In this document: one piece after another, positions 13,573 to 14,425 of the stretch
Layout of the letters: each line of letters opens with the position of its first letter
How positions within the stretch are numbered: position 1 is the stretch's first letter
Origin: Alsobacter sp040380755
Lineage (GTDB): Bacteria > Pseudomonadota > Alphaproteobacteria > Rhizobiales > Beijerinckiaceae
Direction of reading: 5' to 3'
Assembly: GCA_040380755.1 (NCBI GenBank)
Contig: JBEIIL010000103.1
Location: forward strand, 1 to 14,425
DNA: 14,425 nucleotides
Translations under genes and position numbers: made by a program
The notes under the pieces: generated by a model
What the model was told of the DNA's origin: nothing
The model's input: the letters and a program-made list of their open reading frames with translations, nothing else
Database searches by the model: none

Positions 13573-13590
13573 ATCGGTTGCCTTGCAGGG

Positions 13591-13625
13591 CGGCCGGTGG
13601 GCCCGGCCGGAACGCCTCAGGCGTT
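13591..13625 (-). repeat. Two further hairpins at the end of the cold-shock gene
   Basis: CGGCCGG (13591-13597) pairs with CCGGCCG (13603-13609). AACGCC (13611-13616) pairs with GGCGTT (13620-13625), the loop being exactly the stop codon at 13617-13619. With the hairpin at 13553-13572, three perfect stems follow one another in 73 bp. They could protect the mRNA from 3' exonucleases or act jointly in termination. The function is inferred. Confidence 0.5.
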
Positions 13626-13826
13626 CTGGAGGTTGCCGGCCGACTCGCGCCCGCTGCGCGGGTCCGTCACCAGCTCGTAGGCGATCTTCTGACCCTCGGT
13701 CAGGCCGCGCATCCCGGCCCGTTCCAGGGCGGACACATGGACGAACACGTCCTTGCCGCCATTGTCGGGCTGGATGAATCCATACCCCTTCTGGTCATTG
13801 TACCACTTCACGGTGCCCGTCTGCAT
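13617..13826 (-). CDS. Cold-shock domain protein
   Basis: Single OB-fold RNA/ssDNA-binding chaperone of the CspA family. The protein is 69 aa. Hallmarks are TGTVKWYNDQKGYGFIQP with RNP1 (KGYGFI, 13-18), RNP2 VFVHV (27-31), and SALERAGMRGLTEGQKIAYEL. The C-terminal part SGRESAGNLQNA is typical. ATG 13826 has AGAAGGA eight bases upstream; the longer open frame upstream is not Csp-like. The 298-bp upstream region is non-coding and may give a long structured leader, as in cold-inducible csp genes. Whether this copy is cold-induced cannot be read from the sequence. Its neighbour infA encodes another small OB-fold translation factor. Confidence 0.95.
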   Translation of the reverse strand: MQTGTVKWYNDQKGYGFIQPDNGGKDVFVHVSALERAGMRGLTEGQKIAYELVTDPRSGRESAGNLQNA

Positions 13827-14124
13827 CGGGTCGATCCTTCTTGCAGCGCCGCTTCCACGGAGCCGGCCACACGACCCCGCAATCGCTCGATTTTGGTGTG
13901 AGTGCCAGAACGTGCGCCCGCCAGGCAATCGCAGCGGAGCGAAGCGGCCCGGTCGCCCGGCCAATCTCGACACGCCGAAATAAACCCGGGCCCGGCATTT
14001 TGCAAGGCGCTGCCTTGGTCCGCTGGCTGTCGAACCGGCGTTCTGGTCACGAAATGGGCTGGGCAGGTGCCCGGGTCGGCCGGCTCGGTACGCCACAGCA
14101 CTGAAAGGAGAGCTCCAGGTCAAG
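13827..14124 (-). promoter_or_regulatory. 298-bp non-coding leader/promoter region of the cold-shock gene
   Basis: No gene is seen. On the minus strand TTGCAA (14005-14000), a 17-bp spacer and TATTTC (13982-13977) form a possible promoter with a start near 13970 and a leader of about 144 nt. The spacer contains the palindrome CCGGGCCCGG (13986-13995), a possible operator. TTGACC (14123-14118) just past the MOSC stop is a second -35-like box without a good -10. Leader folding was not computed. Confidence 0.35.
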
Positions 14125-14425
14125 CTAGGCAGGATAGATCCACTGCTCGGGGAGGCGAACCGACACGGCATCACCTGCCCGCACGGCGCCGCCTCGCTCG
14201 ACCCAGCCGACGAGGCCGCGCAGGCGCCGCGCTGCCTTCACGAAAGCAAAGTCGAGCCCATCCCGCCCCGGGCACTGCCGGGCCACCGCCCGGCCCGTGC
14301 CGATGCAGGGCGCATTCTGGTCCTCGACGGCAAACACGGCCCCCTGCGGCAGGAACAGGCGGCTGCCGCGCGGCAGCATTGAGAGCGACGGGATGCCCTC
14401 GACGACGAGATTGGCGCCCAGCCAC
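14125..14425 (-). CDS. MOSC domain-containing protein (5' end outside window)
   Basis: MOSC is the C-terminal domain of molybdenum-cofactor sulfurases and of stand-alone YiiM/YuaD-like proteins that handle sulfur or pyranopterin ligands. The 99 visible residues run from WLGANLVVEGIP at the right edge to PEQWIYPA; the frame continues past the edge, so the internal ATG at 14379 is not the start. The family's cysteine, a candidate sulfur carrier, is in VEDQNAPCIGTGRAV. AFVKAARRLRGLVGWVERGG and AGDAVSVRLPEQW complete the beta-barrel. It is on the same strand as csp but 298 bp away, so probably a separate transcript. Confidence 0.88.
   Translation of the reverse strand, partial: WLGANLVVEGIPSLSMLPRGSRLFLPQGAVFAVEDQNAPCIGTGRAVARQCPGRDGLDFAFVKAARRLRGLVGWVERGGAVRAGDAVSVRLPEQWIYPA

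Noticed and set aside
1..14425. CRISPR arrays, tRNA or rRNA genes, insertion sequences
   Set aside because: No regularly spaced direct repeats, no cloverleaf or rRNA-like stretch recognised, and no transposase or integrase domain in any frame.

Overview
The window is high-GC DNA from an alphaproteobacterium. The best markers are the divK-pleD pair, an alphaproteobacterial zinc-ribbon DinB next to a DUF3572 protein, a DUF1849/EipB-type periplasmic protein and a Ppx/GppA-RlmE pair. The divK-pleD order and a perfect TTAA-N7-TTAA (CtrA-type) motif point to the Caulobacterales/Maricaulales side of the class. This placement is inference; no rRNA is present to confirm it. No tRNA, rRNA, CRISPR array, transposase or phage gene was seen, and the window reads as chromosomal core.

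Layout. (1) 2-700 (+): 3' part of a secreted-type trypsin-like protease. (2) 701-1011: non-coding, with a strong hairpin and the CtrA-type motif. (3) 1012-2765 (-): divK-pleD, joined by an ATGA overlap; a phospho-signalling regulator and a c-di-GMP synthase of the cell-cycle/polarity network. (4) 2849-4472 (+), divergent: DUF3572 protein and dinB. (5) 4483-5307 (-): eipB-like envelope protein, convergent with dinB. (6) 5463-8771 (+): five-gene run of RidA-family protein, glycerophosphodiester phosphodiesterase, FemAB/GNAT-like DUF482 protein, small secreted Cys-containing protein and HIT hydrolase. The DUF482 gene carries an in-frame 63-bp palindromic, 21-bp-periodic insert. (7) 8733-10579 (-): Ppx/GppA phosphatase and rlmE, joined by a GTGA overlap; rlmE overlaps the HIT gene tail to tail by 39 bp. 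(8) 10580-10780: ppx promoter and a dispersed-type palindromic repeat. (9) 10781-11194 (-): degenerate stand-alone receiver domain. (10) 11296-13145 (-): DHA2-type MFS exporter and arfB, joined by a GTGA overlap. (11) 13246-13826 (-): IF-1 with a C-terminal extension (TTG start) and a cold-shock protein separated by hairpins. (12) 14125-14425 (-): 3' part of a MOSC-domain protein.

Functional themes are cell-cycle signalling (DivK, PleD, possible CtrA control), translation and ribosome upkeep (RlmE, ArfB, IF-1, Csp), stress and repair (DinB, Ppx), and envelope or metabolite upkeep (EipB, DUF482, GDPD, RidA, HIT). No undescribed multi-gene system is evident. The most unusual signals are the coding palindromic insert, the CtrA box between two convergent genes, and the receiver that lacks its acidic pair.
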